In this document: one piece after another, positions 17,034-25,534 of the stretch
How the letters are laid out: every line of letters starts with the position of its first letter
How positions within the stretch are numbered: position 1 is the first letter of the stretch
NCBI GenBank assembly: GCA_937918935.1
Contig: CAKZSI010000002.1
Coordinates: 1-64,000, forward strand
Direction: 5' to 3'
Origin: an uncultured Chloroflexales bacterium
GTDB taxonomy: Bacteria; Chloroflexota; Chloroflexia; Chloroflexales; Chloroflexaceae
DNA: 64,000 nucleotides
The notes under the pieces: model-generated
Database searches by the model: none
The model's input: the letters and a program-made list of their open reading frames with translations, nothing else
What the model was told of the DNA's origin: nothing
Position numbers and translations under genes: made by a program

Positions 17034-17993
17034 ATGGAGAAACGCATTCTGGTCGTTGATGACGACCCGAACGTACGGCACATTGTCAGCCTGGCCCTGA
17101 CCCACGACTCTCCCTACACCGTTCACGCTGTCCCCTCGGCGGAGGCGGCATTGCTCCAGATCGCGCGCCAACCGGTTGACCTGCTGTTTACCGATATTCG
17201 CATGCCGGGTATGAGCGGCCTGGAACTGGTGCAGCGGGTGCGCGAACTGGACCCGAAAACGGCGGTGATCGTCTTCACCATCGGTCCTGAAGATTTGACG
17301 CCCGAACGGGCCGCTGAATTGAAGATTGACTGCCTGCTGGAGAAGCCGGCTTCGCCGGAACGGCTGCGTCTGGCAGTTGACCTGCTGCTCGACCCGATCA
17401 AACTGCTGCCGCGCCCCTCCCAGCGTAGCGAACCGCCTCCGTCTCCCATGCCAACATCGGTGCAAACAACGCCATTGTCGCCGCAGACGGGGCCATTGGG
17501 GCAACGCCTGGCGGCAGCCAGGGCCCGGCGCCAGACAACGCCGCTACACGGCGCGCCGGTGGCCATCCGGCTCACGTCCGGCCCGGCAGGTGCAGGCAAT
17601 CGCACCTACTCCGAAGCGCAGATCGAGGCCATGCGCCAGGCACTCAAAGAACTGGCCCTTGAGCCAGATGTCCACTGTGCTGTGCTGGCTGATATGAGCG
17701 GCATCGTGCTGACCCACTGGAGCCGCCGGCGCGACATCAATGTGACGGTCATTGCCGCCCTGGCAGCGGGCAATACTATGGCGCTGGCCGAGATCGGGCG
17801 CAATCTGGGCCAGCAGCGCCCGGGCCACCTGGTGATCCAGGAGGGCCACGACCAGAGCATTCTTATGGCCACGATGGATGACCTGTTGCTGCTCGTCGCC
17901 ATTGGCCCGAACGCCTCGCTCGGCTGGGCGCGCATCGCTACCCTGCGCGCCTGTGAAGAGGTGTTGCACATTGCTCAGGGGCCGGTGGCGTAG
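17034..17993 (+). CDS. Response regulator receiver fused to a Roadblock/LC7 domain
   Basis: 319 aa. Residues 4-120 form a receiver domain with the acidic pocket Asp9-Asp11, phosphoacceptor Asp54 (FTDIRMPG), Thr82 and Lys104 (LEKPAS). A Pro/Thr-rich linker (about 125-190) leads to a C-terminal Roadblock/LC7 domain (about 200-315), with VLADMSGIVLTHW and NTMALAEIGRNLG typical of MglB-like proteins that act on small Ras-like GTPases. No histidine kinase or GTPase gene is adjacent. ATG 17034 follows GGGAG; the TTG three bases earlier is less likely. Confidence 0.9.
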   Translation: MEKRILVVDDDPNVRHIVSLALTHDSPYTVHAVPSAEAALLQIARQPVDLLFTDIRMPGMSGLELVQRVRELDPKTAVIVFTIGPEDLTPERAAELKIDCLLEKPASPERLRLAVDLLLDPIKLLPRPSQRSEPPPSPMPTSVQTTPLSPQTGPLGQRLAAARARRQTTPLHGAPVAIRLTSGPAGAGNRTYSEAQIEAMRQALKELALEPDVHCAVLADMSGIVLTHWSRRRDINVTVIAALAAGNTMALAEIGRNLGQQRPGHLVIQEGHDQSILMATMDDLLLLVAIGPNASLGWARIATLRACEEVLHIAQGPVA

Positions 17994-17994
17994 T

Positions 17995-18023
17995 TTGACA
18001 CTGCCCCCGCGCTCTGCTATAAT
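17995..18023 (+). promoter_or_regulatory. Full-consensus sigma-70 promoter of rplU
   Basis: TTGACA (17995-18000) and TATAAT (18018-18023) are both perfect and 17 bp apart. It starts right after the stop codon of the response regulator gene and predicts a leader of about 185 nt before the rplU start. Confidence 0.85.
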
Positions 18024-18214
18024 CACCAGGGTTAAGGGCGGTCTGGCCGCTCTGTTTTCATGTTGTCTGCGTATGGCTGCACGCAGGGAGGTTGCCTCGG
18101 AGGGCCATGCCCGCCCAATCTCTCCTCGAAGCGAGCCAACAATGTTTTCCTGCGAGGGTTGCGACCTCTCAGACTCTCCCCGCTGGCCGGGGGCCGGGGA
18201 TAAGGAGTACGTCC
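18024..18214 (+). promoter_or_regulatory. Long rplU leader, possible autoregulatory RNA
   Basis: The transcribed leader carries GC-rich inverted segments (for example GGCGGTCTGGCCGCT near 18037-18052 and CCGCTGGCCGGGG before the ribosome-binding site). Ribosomal protein operons often bind their own product in such leaders; I cannot match a known L21 leader structure by eye. Confidence 0.35.
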
Positions 18215-18529
18215 GTGTATGCGATTATTCGTGACCGGGGGATGCAGTATCGCGTTGAGCAGGGGCAGGTTCTGCTGCTCGATTTGATAGAAAAGGCCAC
18301 GCCCGGCAGCCAGATTGAGATTGGCGAGGTCCTGCTGGTTGGTAACGGTGATAGCGTGCAGGTCGGTTCGCCTACCCTTGCGGGGGCCAGGGTGCGCGCC
18401 GAGGTGCTTGGCGAGACGAAGGGCGAGAAGATCGTGGTGTTCCGCTATCGCAATAAGAAGCGCTATCGCCGTCGAACCGGGCACCGCCAGCGCTACACCC
18501 GGGTGCAGATCACCGAGATCCTGGCCTGA
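18215..18529 (+). CDS. rplU: Large ribosomal subunit protein bL21
   Basis: 104 aa, normal length. It starts YAIIRDRGMQYRVEQGQ, a variant of the YAVIETGGKQYRV start of bL21, and has the basic KKRYRRRTGHRQRYTRVQI stretch that binds 23S rRNA. The start is GTG 18215 with AAGGAG seven nt upstream; there is no in-frame ATG at that place. First gene of the rplU-rpmA pair that is near-universal in bacteria, but here the two are 266 nt apart. Confidence 0.96.
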   Translation: MYAIIRDRGMQYRVEQGQVLLLDLIEKATPGSQIEIGEVLLVGNGDSVQVGSPTLAGARVRAEVLGETKGEKIVVFRYRNKKRYRRRTGHRQRYTRVQITEILA

Positions 18530-18795
18530 TCGAGGTTCCCGGTACCAGGAGGGTTGGGAAGGACACGGCCCGCCCAGAAAACCGCTCTGACCCGCCCCGG
18601 TGGGCGCAATAGGTGAAAGTGCGGCCTGCGGCGCAGGAGAACACGCTGGCCCGCTCCGGCGGAGAAGTGCGCTCTCCCGGAAACAAGTTTATCACTTTAC
18701 CCTGTCGGCGCGCGGCGGAGCCGTATGCGGCCTCACGCAGAACAAAACATTACATTGGCGCGATGGCCGTCGCGCCCTGAGAGGAGATAGCGACA

Positions 18796-19080
18796 ATGGC
18801 ACACAAAAAGGGCGTTGGCAGTTCGCGCAATGGCCGCGATAGCAACCCGAAGATGCGCGGGGTCAAGGTGTACGGCGGGCAGCACGTCGTGCCCGGGAAC
18901 ATCATCGTCCGCCAGTGCGGCACCAGGATCCGCCCCGGCATGAACGTCGGCCTGGGGCGTGACTACACGATCTACGCGCTGGTCGAGGGCACGGTCAAGT
19001 TCCAACCCTACTCGCGGACCCAGAAGATGGTGAGCGTGATCCCGGCCGAGCAGCCAGGCGAAAGCGCCATCGCCGATTAA
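18796..19080 (+). CDS. rpmA: Large ribosomal subunit protein bL27
   Basis: 94 aa. It starts [17 protein letters not shown], the conserved N-terminal arm that reaches the peptidyl-transferase centre, and continues [11 protein letters not shown] and GTRIRPG. There is no Firmicutes-type N-terminal extension to be cleaved. GGAG lies 10 nt upstream. It sits after rplU with a long spacer that may hold its own promoter or leader. Confidence 0.97.
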   Translation: MAHKKGVGSSRNGRDSNPKMRGVKVYGGQHVVPGNIIVRQCGTRIRPGMNVGLGRDYTIYALVEGTVKFQPYSRTQKMVSVIPAEQPGESAIAD

Positions 19081-19141
19081 CTCTACTTTAGTTACGTTGC
19101 CCCTGGCGGAGGTTGTGGGGACCGCAGGCCCCTAAAGATCC

Positions 19142-19185
19142 TTTTTTTCCTGGTGCGACTCAGCGAAGCCGCGCCGCACCAGGAA
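19142..19185. other. T-run and hairpin between rpmA and rpmE
   Basis: A run of seven T (19142-19148) overlaps the base of a hairpin with 11-bp arms TTCCTGGTGCG (19147-19157) and CGCACCAGGAA (19175-19185). The T-run could end an rpmA terminator with a weak GGGG...CCCC stem upstream, and the hairpin could be part of an rpmE leader. The order is unusual and left open. Confidence 0.45.
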
Positions 19186-19284
19186 GGGGAAAGCTCAGAG
19201 GGATGTAGCCCCTGCGAATCTCCTCGCAGCGGTAGCCGCGGCAAGTGACAACGTTAAGAGCCTATCCGAACGAGGAGCACTCTG

Positions 19285-19584
19285 GTGAAAAAGGGTATTC
19301 ATCCCCAGTACCATATGGACGGGATCGTCTGCACAACGTGCGGCACACGTTGGGCCATCGGTTCGACGCGCCGCAATCTGCGGGTCGAGATCTGCTCCAA
19401 CTGCCACCCGTTCTATACGGGCGAACAACGGATCGTGGATACCGCCGGGCAGGTTGACCGCTTTATGCGGCGGTTGAGCACCGCCCAGGCGCATCAGGCC
19501 GACGCGGAGAAGCGCCGCGAGGCGCGCAACCAGCAGCCGCAGAAGCAAAGCCTGCTTAAAGAACTGTACGGGGAAGACGCGTAG
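19285..19584 (+). CDS. rpmE: Large ribosomal subunit protein bL31, zinc-binding type
   Basis: 99 aa, longer than the usual 66-80 because of a Gln/Lys-rich C-terminal tail. The N-terminus MKKGIHPQYH and the Cys pairs VCTTCGT and CSNCHPFYTG (zinc ligands) identify the C+ form of bL31. GTG 19285 is the start, with GAGGAG upstream. The zinc-binding form is often replaced by a zinc-free paralog under zinc limitation; no paralog is in the window. Confidence 0.96.
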   Translation: MKKGIHPQYHMDGIVCTTCGTRWAIGSTRRNLRVEICSNCHPFYTGEQRIVDTAGQVDRFMRRLSTAQAHQADAEKRREARNQQPQKQSLLKELYGEDA

Positions 19585-19603
19585 TTCTTCGACCCTGGCA
19601 GTC

Positions 19604-19636
19604 AGAAGGGGGCGCCGCTGCCGGTCGCCCCCTTCT
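19604..19636 (+). terminator. Rho-independent terminator of rpmE
   Basis: Arms AGAAGGGGGCG and CGCCCCCTTCT (11 bp, perfect) around an 11-nt loop, followed by TGCTTGCT, 20 nt after the stop codon. Confidence 0.8.
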
Positions 19637-19711
19637 TGCTTGCTGACAGGGAAGCCCTCGCAGATCCTCCCGGTCTGCGTGATCCTCGCGCCTTCGTGGG
19701 GTATACTCACC

Positions 19712-19906
19712 TCAGAGGACAAACGAGGCGCCGATCATAACCGCCAGGAGAAGGCCGCCGATGATCCCAATCCGGATCAGATCCTGTTGCACATAGGCAT
19801 AGTCACGAGAATAATCCGGCGGCTCAACGGCGCGCGTGACGGCAGAACGGCGCTGCGGGCTGCGAACTGGTTGGCGGCGACGAGAACCGCGCGATTGACT
19901 GGCCAT
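19712..19906 (-). CDS. Small tail-anchored membrane protein, unknown function
   Basis: 64 aa. The first third is very basic (SRGSRRRQPVRSPQRR), followed by an aromatic acidic stretch and a single C-terminal membrane helix (IRIGIIGGLLLAVMIGASFVL region, about 44-64) that ends the protein, so it is probably tail-anchored with a cytoplasmic basic head. The start ATG 19906 has AAAGG nearby. I do not recognise the family. It converges on rpmE. Confidence 0.65.
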   Translation of the reverse strand: MASQSRGSRRRQPVRSPQRRSAVTRAVEPPDYSRDYAYVQQDLIRIGIIGGLLLAVMIGASFVL

Positions 19907-19975
19907 AGAGAACCTTTTGATTGGGCCGCTTCGCGCGGCCAGCGTTTCTGTGATGTATACAGGCCGTGAAGGATA

Positions 19976-19997
19976 GGGGGAAAACCAGTTTTCCCCG
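19976..19997. repeat. Repeat A palindrome
   Basis: Core GGGGGAAAACCAGTTTTCCCC upstream of the 64-aa gene, followed by GCGCCCCTGCCTGT and a GGGAGGGTGACGCTCTCCC hairpin, the standard repeat A plus hairpin layout. Confidence 0.8.
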
Positions 19998-20115
19998 CGC
20001 CCCTGCCTGTAGGGAGGGTGACGCTCTCCCGGGATCACTCTCTTGCACTGCACCCGTTGCGCGGCGCAGCCGCCCTGACAACTGACGTGATTATACCATT
20101 CCTTTCATCGTGTCT

Positions 20116-21246
20116 ATGAAGCGCATTGGAGTCTTTGGCGGCGGCCAGCTTGCCCAGATGCTCACCCAGGCGGCCGTCTCGCTGGGCCTGGAAACCACGA
20201 TCTTTGAGCGCGTCGCCGACAGCCCCGCGGGCCGGCTGACCCGGCGCGAGATCGTCGGCGCGTGGGACGACCCCGCCGCCCTCGCGCGTTTCGCCGCTGA
20301 GAGCGACCTGGTGACTCTCGAGAACGAGTTCGTTGACGCAGCCATCCTTGCCCGACTTGAGGCGCAAGGCATTCCTGTGACGCCTTCGCCGGCAACGGTG
20401 GCAGTGGTGCAGGACAAGCTGCTCCAGAAGGAGCGCATCGCCGCAGCCGGGGTGGCCTTGCCGCCCTTCCGTGCCGTGTCCAGACCGGAGGAAGTGATCA
20501 CGGCAGGGTCCGTCTTCGGCTGGCCGGTGGTGCTGAAAGCTCGCCGCAACGGGTACGATGGCTATGGCAACGCAACGGTGCGCCACGCCGATGACGTAGC
20601 CCCGGCGTGGGAACGCCTGACCCGTGGCGGCAGCCCGCTGCTGGTGGAGGCCTGGGCGCCCTTTGCCCGTGAACTGGCGGTGATGGTGGTGCGCGCCCAT
20701 AATGGCGAGACGCGCGCCTATCCCGTGGTCGAGACGGTGCAGCGCAACCACATCTGCCACATTGTGCGCGCGCCGGCCCCTATGCCCGCCGCTGAGGCCG
20801 CCGCAGCCACGGAACTGGCCGTGCGCGCGGTGGAAGCCGTAGATGGCGTCGGCATCTTCGGCGTGGAGTTGTTTGAACTTCCCGATGGGCGCGTGCTCTA
20901 CAATGAAATGGCCCCGCGGCCCCATAACTCCGGCCACTATACGATCGAAGGCTGCGTCACCTCGCAGTTCGAGAACCACCTGCGGGCCGTGCTGGGCTGG
21001 CCCCTGGGACCGACCGACATGCGGGCGCCAGCGGCAGTGATGGTCAATCTCCTCGGCCAGTATCATGGCCCGGTGGTTGGCGACGTACTGCGCCGGGCGC
21101 TGGCGGTGCCGGGTGCGCACGTGCATCTGTATGGCAAGCGCGAAAACCGTGTCGGCCGCAAAATGGGGCATATTACCGCCCTGGGCGCCACGCTGGCAGA
21201 GGCAGAGGCGGTGGCGCGCCACGCCGCAGCATGCGTGGATCTATGA
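20116..21246 (+). CDS. purK: N5-carboxyaminoimidazole ribonucleotide synthase
   Basis: 376 aa ATP-grasp enzyme. N-terminal GVFGGGQLAQML, the ATP-grasp core VLKARRNGYDGYGN, EAWAPFARELAVMV, and the C-terminal NEMAPRPHNSGHYTIEGC all match PurK. It makes N5-CAIR from AIR, ATP and bicarbonate in purine synthesis. ATG 20116 is used; a GTG at 20110 is in frame, and neither has a good ribosome-binding site. It is followed 115 bp later by purE, the next step, with a repeat A copy between them. Confidence 0.95.
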   Translation: MKRIGVFGGGQLAQMLTQAAVSLGLETTIFERVADSPAGRLTRREIVGAWDDPAALARFAAESDLVTLENEFVDAAILARLEAQGIPVTPSPATVAVVQDKLLQKERIAAAGVALPPFRAVSRPEEVITAGSVFGWPVVLKARRNGYDGYGNATVRHADDVAPAWERLTRGGSPLLVEAWAPFARELAVMVVRAHNGETRAYPVVETVQRNHICHIVRAPAPMPAAEAAAATELAVRAVEAVDGVGIFGVELFELPDGRVLYNEMAPRPHNSGHYTIEGCVTSQFENHLRAVLGWPLGPTDMRAPAAVMVNLLGQYHGPVVGDVLRRALAVPGAHVHLYGKRENRVGRKMGHITALGATLAEAEAVARHAAACVDL

Positions 21247-21273
21247 AGAGGGTTTCCCCGGTCGGCAGAGGCA

Positions 21274-21293
21274 TGGGGAAGCCAGGCTGCCCC
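21274..21293. repeat. Repeat A variant between purK and purE
   Basis: TGGGGAAGCCAGGCTGCCCC, a compensated variant that keeps the palindrome although both arms changed. It lies inside what is probably a single purK-purE transcript, so it would fold in the mRNA. Confidence 0.75.
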
Positions 21294-21361
21294 GAAATGC
21301 ACGTCAGTGAAGCGCGGCGCCGCCGCAAAGGCAACCTGAGGTCATATTCGCGGAGCGAGCC

Positions 21362-21901
21362 ATGACACCACTGGTCGGCATCGTGATGGGGAGTGATAGT
21401 GATTTGCCCACGCTGCAAGGCGCCATCGAGGTATGCGCAGAGTTTGGCGTGCCATGCGAGGTGCGGGTGGTCTCCGCGCATCGGACACCGCACGACATGA
21501 TCGAATATGGGCGTACTGCCCATGAGCGCGGCCTGCGGGTGATCATTGCCGGAGCGGGGGGCGCGGCGCACCTGCCGGGCATGCTCGCCGCTTGCTCGCC
21601 GCTGCCGGTGATTGGCGTGCCGGTGCCGAGCAAGGCCCTTAACGGTCTGGACTCGCTCCTCTCCATCGTACAGATGCCCGCTGGCGTGCCGGTTGCCACC
21701 GTCGCCATCGGTGGCGGGCGCAACGCCGGCCTGCTGGCGGTGCAGATTCTTGCTGCAAGCGACCCGGCTTTGCTGGCCCGAATGCTGGAGTACAAAGCGC
21801 GTCTTGCCGACGAGTCACGAGCAAAGAATCGCACCCTTAAGGCAGATCCGGATGAGGACCTTTTTCCCGGTGGTCGCCAGGGAGATACGTTGCTATTCTA
21901 G
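21362..21901 (+). CDS. purE: N5-carboxyaminoimidazole ribonucleotide mutase
   Basis: 179 aa. Motifs [21 protein letters not shown] and [11 protein letters not shown] identify class I PurE, which converts N5-CAIR to CAIR. The C-terminal 20 residues beyond the core are variable. It lies downstream of purK in the normal pair but reversed from the common purE-purK order. Confidence 0.96.
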   Translation: MTPLVGIVMGSDSDLPTLQGAIEVCAEFGVPCEVRVVSAHRTPHDMIEYGRTAHERGLRVIIAGAGGAAHLPGMLAACSPLPVIGVPVPSKALNGLDSLLSIVQMPAGVPVATVAIGGGRNAGLLAVQILAASDPALLARMLEYKARLADESRAKNRTLKADPDEDLFPGGRQGDTLLF

Positions 21902-21933
21902 TCCTGTGTCCGAGCTTCGTTGACGGGTTATTG

Positions 21934-21966
21934 GGCCGAAGCCCTGGCTGCGTCCATGCTTCGGCC
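21934..21966 (+). terminator. Hairpin (family F) after purE
   Basis: Arms GGCCGAAGC and GCTTCGGCC around CCTGGCTGCGTCCAT, 32 nt after the purE stop and preceded by TGTCCGAG. A near-identical arrangement follows the 111-aa gene at 44.7 kb. Confidence 0.6.
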
Positions 21967-22067
21967 TTACCGGGCGAGGGCCAACCCATCACCATTGCTC
22001 GGAGAAACTATCAACAGGCGGAAGCGTGGAAAAACACCCGGTTTCCTGAGGCTACACTGGAGCAACC

Positions 22068-23084
22068 ATGCGCAATTTGCTGATCACCGGCGGGGCCGGC
22101 TTTATTGGTTCCAACTTCGTCCACTACATGCTCGAGACGCACGCCGACTACCGCATTGTTGTCTTCGATAAGCTCACCTACGCGGGGCGCCGCGAGAACC
22201 TGGAACGTGTCGCGGCCAACCCGCGGTTTCATTTCGTCCAGGGTGATATCTGCGATATGCAGGCGGTACGGGCGGCGGTGCGGGAGCACAACATTGACAC
22301 CATCGTCAACTTTGCCGCCGAGACCCACGTGGATCGCTCGATCATGGCCCCGGATGCCGTGGTGACCACGAACGTGAAGGGCACATGGACGCTGCTCGAG
22401 GTGGCCCGCGAGACCGGCCTGGAGCGCTTTCACCAGATCAGCACCGATGAGGTCTACGGGGCCATCCCGGCCCCCCGGCGCTCACGCGAAGGCGATCCGT
22501 TGGAACCACGGAGTCCCTATTCGGCGAGCAAAGCTGGTGCGGAACATCTGGTCTACGCCTACTTTATCACTTACGGCCTGCCGGTAACAACGACGCGCGG
22601 TTCAAACAACATCGGCCCCTATCACTACCCGGAGAAGGCGGTTCCCCTTTTCACGACGAATGCGATTGACAATCTGCCACTGCCGATTTACGGTGATGGC
22701 TTACAGGTGCGTGACTACCAGTACGTGCTTGACCATTGTGAAGCCATTGATACGGTGCTGCACCACGGGCAACTGGGCGAGGTCTACAACGTCGGCACCG
22801 AGGTGGAAACGCCGAACATTGAAATGGCGCACAAGATCCTCGACCTGCTGGGCAAGCCGCACAGCCTGATCCAGCACGTGACCGATCGCGCCGGGCATGA
22901 CCGGCGCTACGCCCTCGACTGTTCGAAGCTCCGCGCCCTGGGTTGGCAATCGCGTCACAGTTTTGATGAGGCGTTGGAGAAGACGGTGCGCTGGTTCGTG
23001 GCCAATGAAGCCTGGTGGCGGCCCATCAAGTCGGGGGAGTATCTGGAGTATTATCGCCGGCAGTATGAGGAGCGGGGCGCGTAG
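22068..23084 (+). CDS. rmlB: dTDP-glucose 4,6-dehydratase
   Basis: 338 aa extended SDR. NAD-binding TGGAGFIGSNFV at the N-terminus, the TDEVYG catalytic Thr-Asp-Glu triad, and YSASKAG with catalytic Tyr and Lys. RGSNNIGPY(H)YPEK and the C-terminal YEER tail also match RmlB. It dehydrates dTDP-glucose to the 4-keto-6-deoxy sugar for rhamnose and other deoxysugars. The other rml genes are not adjacent. The ribosome-binding site is TGGAG. Confidence 0.94.
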   Translation: MRNLLITGGAGFIGSNFVHYMLETHADYRIVVFDKLTYAGRRENLERVAANPRFHFVQGDICDMQAVRAAVREHNIDTIVNFAAETHVDRSIMAPDAVVTTNVKGTWTLLEVARETGLERFHQISTDEVYGAIPAPRRSREGDPLEPRSPYSASKAGAEHLVYAYFITYGLPVTTTRGSNNIGPYHYPEKAVPLFTTNAIDNLPLPIYGDGLQVRDYQYVLDHCEAIDTVLHHGQLGEVYNVGTEVETPNIEMAHKILDLLGKPHSLIQHVTDRAGHDRRYALDCSKLRALGWQSRHSFDEALEKTVRWFVANEAWWRPIKSGEYLEYYRRQYEERGA

Positions 23085-23142
23085 CAAGCTGACGTGGGGG
23101 TGTGGCGCGGGGGGAAACCTTCGTCACGCGCCACTCCCAGGC

Positions 23143-23370
23143 TTACAGCCCCGTCAGGTATTCCTCCGCATCCTCGATCAAGACCTCGTAGCCGCTTTCG
23201 GTTCGGCGAAAGCGCAGGTGACGCGGAAAGACGGCCAATCCGCGGTCCATCAACTCCTGGTGAACGATGGTTTGCACCTCGCCCCAGAGTTCGGCCTCCC
23301 CGGCGTAATAACGCCGCAGCAGTGCGGCGAGTTCAGGACTGGCGCTCCAGCGGATCTGCCTGGTGCTCAT
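23143..23370 (-). CDS. Small hypothetical protein, 75 aa
   Basis: 75 aa, start ATG 23370 with CAGGAG upstream. It contains alternating charged and hydrophobic residues (ELAALLRRYYAGEAELWGEV, FPRHLRFRRTESGYEVLIEDAEEYL). The second half looks like a beta-hairpin and acidic end. I do not recognise a family. It converges on rmlB with 58 bp between stops. Confidence 0.7.
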   Translation of the reverse strand: MSTRQIRWSASPELAALLRRYYAGEAELWGEVQTIVHQELMDRGLAVFPRHLRFRRTESGYEVLIEDAEEYLTGL

Positions 23371-23854
23371 AGGGGTCTCCTGCCCGCCACGGGGTCTGTG
23401 GCTGAACGAGCGAATGGTGTAGGGCTTGAGCACGAGTATAACAGCCCGCGGCGGGCTTGCGCAAGTATGCTCTCCAGGTTGCTCGTAACGTCGGTCTCCG
23501 GCGCGAGGGTGTGGGGCGGCTACACCGCCCCACAGGTCGTTGTTGCGGTGATTCTGGCGACTGCGCTGCCAGAATCACCGAAAAAACCGGGGGCCGGGGC
23601 TTTCCTCAGGGACGTTGCATGGGCCCTATCTGAGAGGTAGGATTTTTGCAGCATGCAAAACACCGCCTGCGGAGAGGCGCGGGGAGGCGCGGCCTCCACA
23701 CAAACCCTTGTTCCGCCCCCCCTCCCAGTCTCCCCCCGTTGGGAGGAGGCGCCGGACTCCCTCCCCCAGCGGGGGAGGGTTGGGGGTGTAGCAAAAGATG
23801 TTGTTTACAGACTACTAAGTGGATGCCCGATGCGTAAACAGGAGCAAAACGGCA
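23371..23854. repeat. Gap with two strong hairpins and MITE-like element B2
   Basis: Hairpin TGTGGGGCGG/CCGCCCCACA (23510-23534) is followed by CGGTGATTCTGGC/GCCAGAATCACCG (23546-23580), then AAAAAACC. From about 23714 to 23817 runs a copy of element B, ending with the right end GTTGTTTACAGACTACTA (about 23800-23817), 37 bp before tdk. No gene is seen. Confidence 0.75.
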
Positions 23855-24436
23855 ATGACACGACCCAGTAGCGGCGGACGGATCGAGGTAATCTGCGGGT
23901 GCATGTTCAGCGGAAAGACGGAGGAACTGATCCGGCGCATGCGCCAGGTGATGATTGCCCGCCAGCCCTGCCGCATCTTTACCCCACGCCTGGATACCCG
24001 CTACAGCGCGCGGCACGTGGCCAGCCACGCCGGCGCGCGCCTGGAGGCCGTACCGGTCAGTTCGATCACCGAGGTGCTCGCCGGGGCGGATGATGTCCAG
24101 GTGATCGCGCTGGACGAACTGCACTTTCTGAGTGACGAACCGGAGGCTATCGTTACCGGGTGCCAGGCGTTAGCCGATCGGGGCTTACGGGTCATCATCG
24201 CCGGCCTGGATCAGAATTACCGGGCCGAACCGTTCCCGGCGATGATGCACCTGATGGCGATTGCCGAGCAGGTGGACAAGCTGTATGCCATTTGCGCCCG
24301 TTGCGGGGCCTATGCCACTCGTTCGCAGCGGCTGATCGACGGCAAACCGGCACCCGCCGATGCGCCAACGATCGTCGTTGGCGGCCTGGAGTTGTACGAG
24401 GCCCGCTGCCGCGCGTGCTACGAGCCAGCCCGTTAG
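23855..24436 (+). CDS. tdk: Thymidine kinase, type II
   Basis: 193 aa. P-loop [11 protein letters not shown], the DELHFL motif in place of the usual DExQF, and a zinc site formed by CARCG and CRACY near the C-terminus identify type II thymidine kinase. It makes dTMP in the thymidine salvage route. ATG 23855 has AGGAG about 10 nt upstream; the element B2 ends shortly before it. Confidence 0.94.
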   Translation: MTRPSSGGRIEVICGCMFSGKTEELIRRMRQVMIARQPCRIFTPRLDTRYSARHVASHAGARLEAVPVSSITEVLAGADDVQVIALDELHFLSDEPEAIVTGCQALADRGLRVIIAGLDQNYRAEPFPAMMHLMAIAEQVDKLYAICARCGAYATRSQRLIDGKPAPADAPTIVVGGLELYEARCRACYEPAR

Positions 24437-24511
24437 CGGCGCTCTCCGATGGCAGAGGCCGGGGAAAGCTAATTTCTCCGGCCCCTGCTGCGCCACAGGC
24501 AGGGCTTGCGA

Positions 24512-25174
24512 TCAGGACATCCCCAGCTTGCGCTTGAGTTCGGCGAGTTCCGAGTCGACCGCGGTCTCCTTTTCGAGGTTCTCAAAGCGGGCCTCGAGCG
24601 AACCCTGCTCGAGTTTGGCCATCGCCTCGGCGCGAGCGAGCCGGTCATCCACCTTCTCCTCGAGTTGCTCGAGCTTGTCGATGGACGAAATCCGGCCCAT
24701 GCTCTGGGCAGTGCGCTGGAGGGCCTCCTGGGTCTGGGCGCGGTTCTTCTTGGCGATGATCAACTCCTTCTTGGCCCGCACCTCGGCGATGCGGGTCTCG
24801 AGTTGCACCAGGGCCTCCTGCATGGCGTTGACCTGCTCTTCCTGGGCCCGTTCTTGCGCCAGGTACTGTTCGGCGAGCTTCTGGGCCTGAACCTTGCGCG
24901 CCAGAGCAGCTTTGGCCAGTTCTTCATCACCGGCGCGCAGGGCGGCTTCGGCCTTCGATTCCCACTGGGTCACCTCGGCCTGGCTGGCAATGCGGCGCTG
25001 CTCCAGCTTCGTCTCATCGGCCATGGCCGCTGCCACGCCGGTGCGTACCTCGTACAGTTCATTGGTGAGCTGGCGCAGGTACTCGTTTGCCATCTTCTCC
25101 GGATCCTCGGCCTTGTCGAGCATCGCATTAACGTTGGCGCTGATGAGATCACTGATGCGGCTCAGGATGGACAT
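24512..25174 (-). CDS. pspA: PspA/IM30 (Vipp1-like) membrane-stress protein
   Basis: 220 aa, almost wholly alpha-helical coiled coil. The N-terminal amphipathic helix MSILSRISDLISANVNAML and the EDPEKMANEYLRQL segment are typical of the ESCRT-III-like PspA family, which builds filaments or rods on the inner membrane under stress. No psp regulator gene is near. The ribosome-binding site is AAGGAG before ATG 25174. It lacks the Vipp1 C-terminal extension, so PspA is the better name. Confidence 0.9.
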   Translation of the reverse strand: MSILSRISDLISANVNAMLDKAEDPEKMANEYLRQLTNELYEVRTGVAAAMADETKLEQRRIASQAEVTQWESKAEAALRAGDEELAKAALARKVQAQKLAEQYLAQERAQEEQVNAMQEALVQLETRIAEVRAKKELIIAKKNRAQTQEALQRTAQSMGRISSIDKLEQLEEKVDDRLARAEAMAKLEQGSLEARFENLEKETAVDSELAELKRKLGMS

Positions 25175-25534
25175 GGTCGACTCCTTCTTGCGACTAGGTC
25201 ACGTCAAAACGCCGTTGTTGGAACCTGCTGTGGACCTTCGTGCTGCGTCCGATGAGCGGGGGAAGTTTCGAGAGCGACGAACACTGCCCGAGGCTGTCTG
25301 GCCACAGGCGCAAGGCAATTATGCCGGATGCGCCACTCAGAGTACCCTGGATATTCTAGCATGCCCGGGGTACCGGACGCCAACCGGGAAGATGACAGCG
25401 CAGGGCGCATGTCATTTCGGATTGTGGATTATTGGATTGCGGTCTATGGCGTCCCGATAAGACCTCGCGATGACGCACGTGTACCGTGTTCAACGGGAAG
25501 GCGCACCTGACAGGTTGACGTTGCGTGCCCTGGA
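25175..25534. other. 360-bp gap, no gene
   Basis: Upstream of pspA and downstream of rsmG. Contains a direct repeat of the GATTGTGGATTATTGGATTG type near 25421-25441 (similar to that at 6514-6545) and a CCTGACAGGT palindrome near 25507-25516 that resembles the stem at 12 kb. No gene or RNA was recognised. Confidence 0.5.

Noticed and set aside
20035-21222. 395-codon minus-strand open frame over purK
   Set aside because: Antisense to a fully conserved PurK; no motif in the minus frame.
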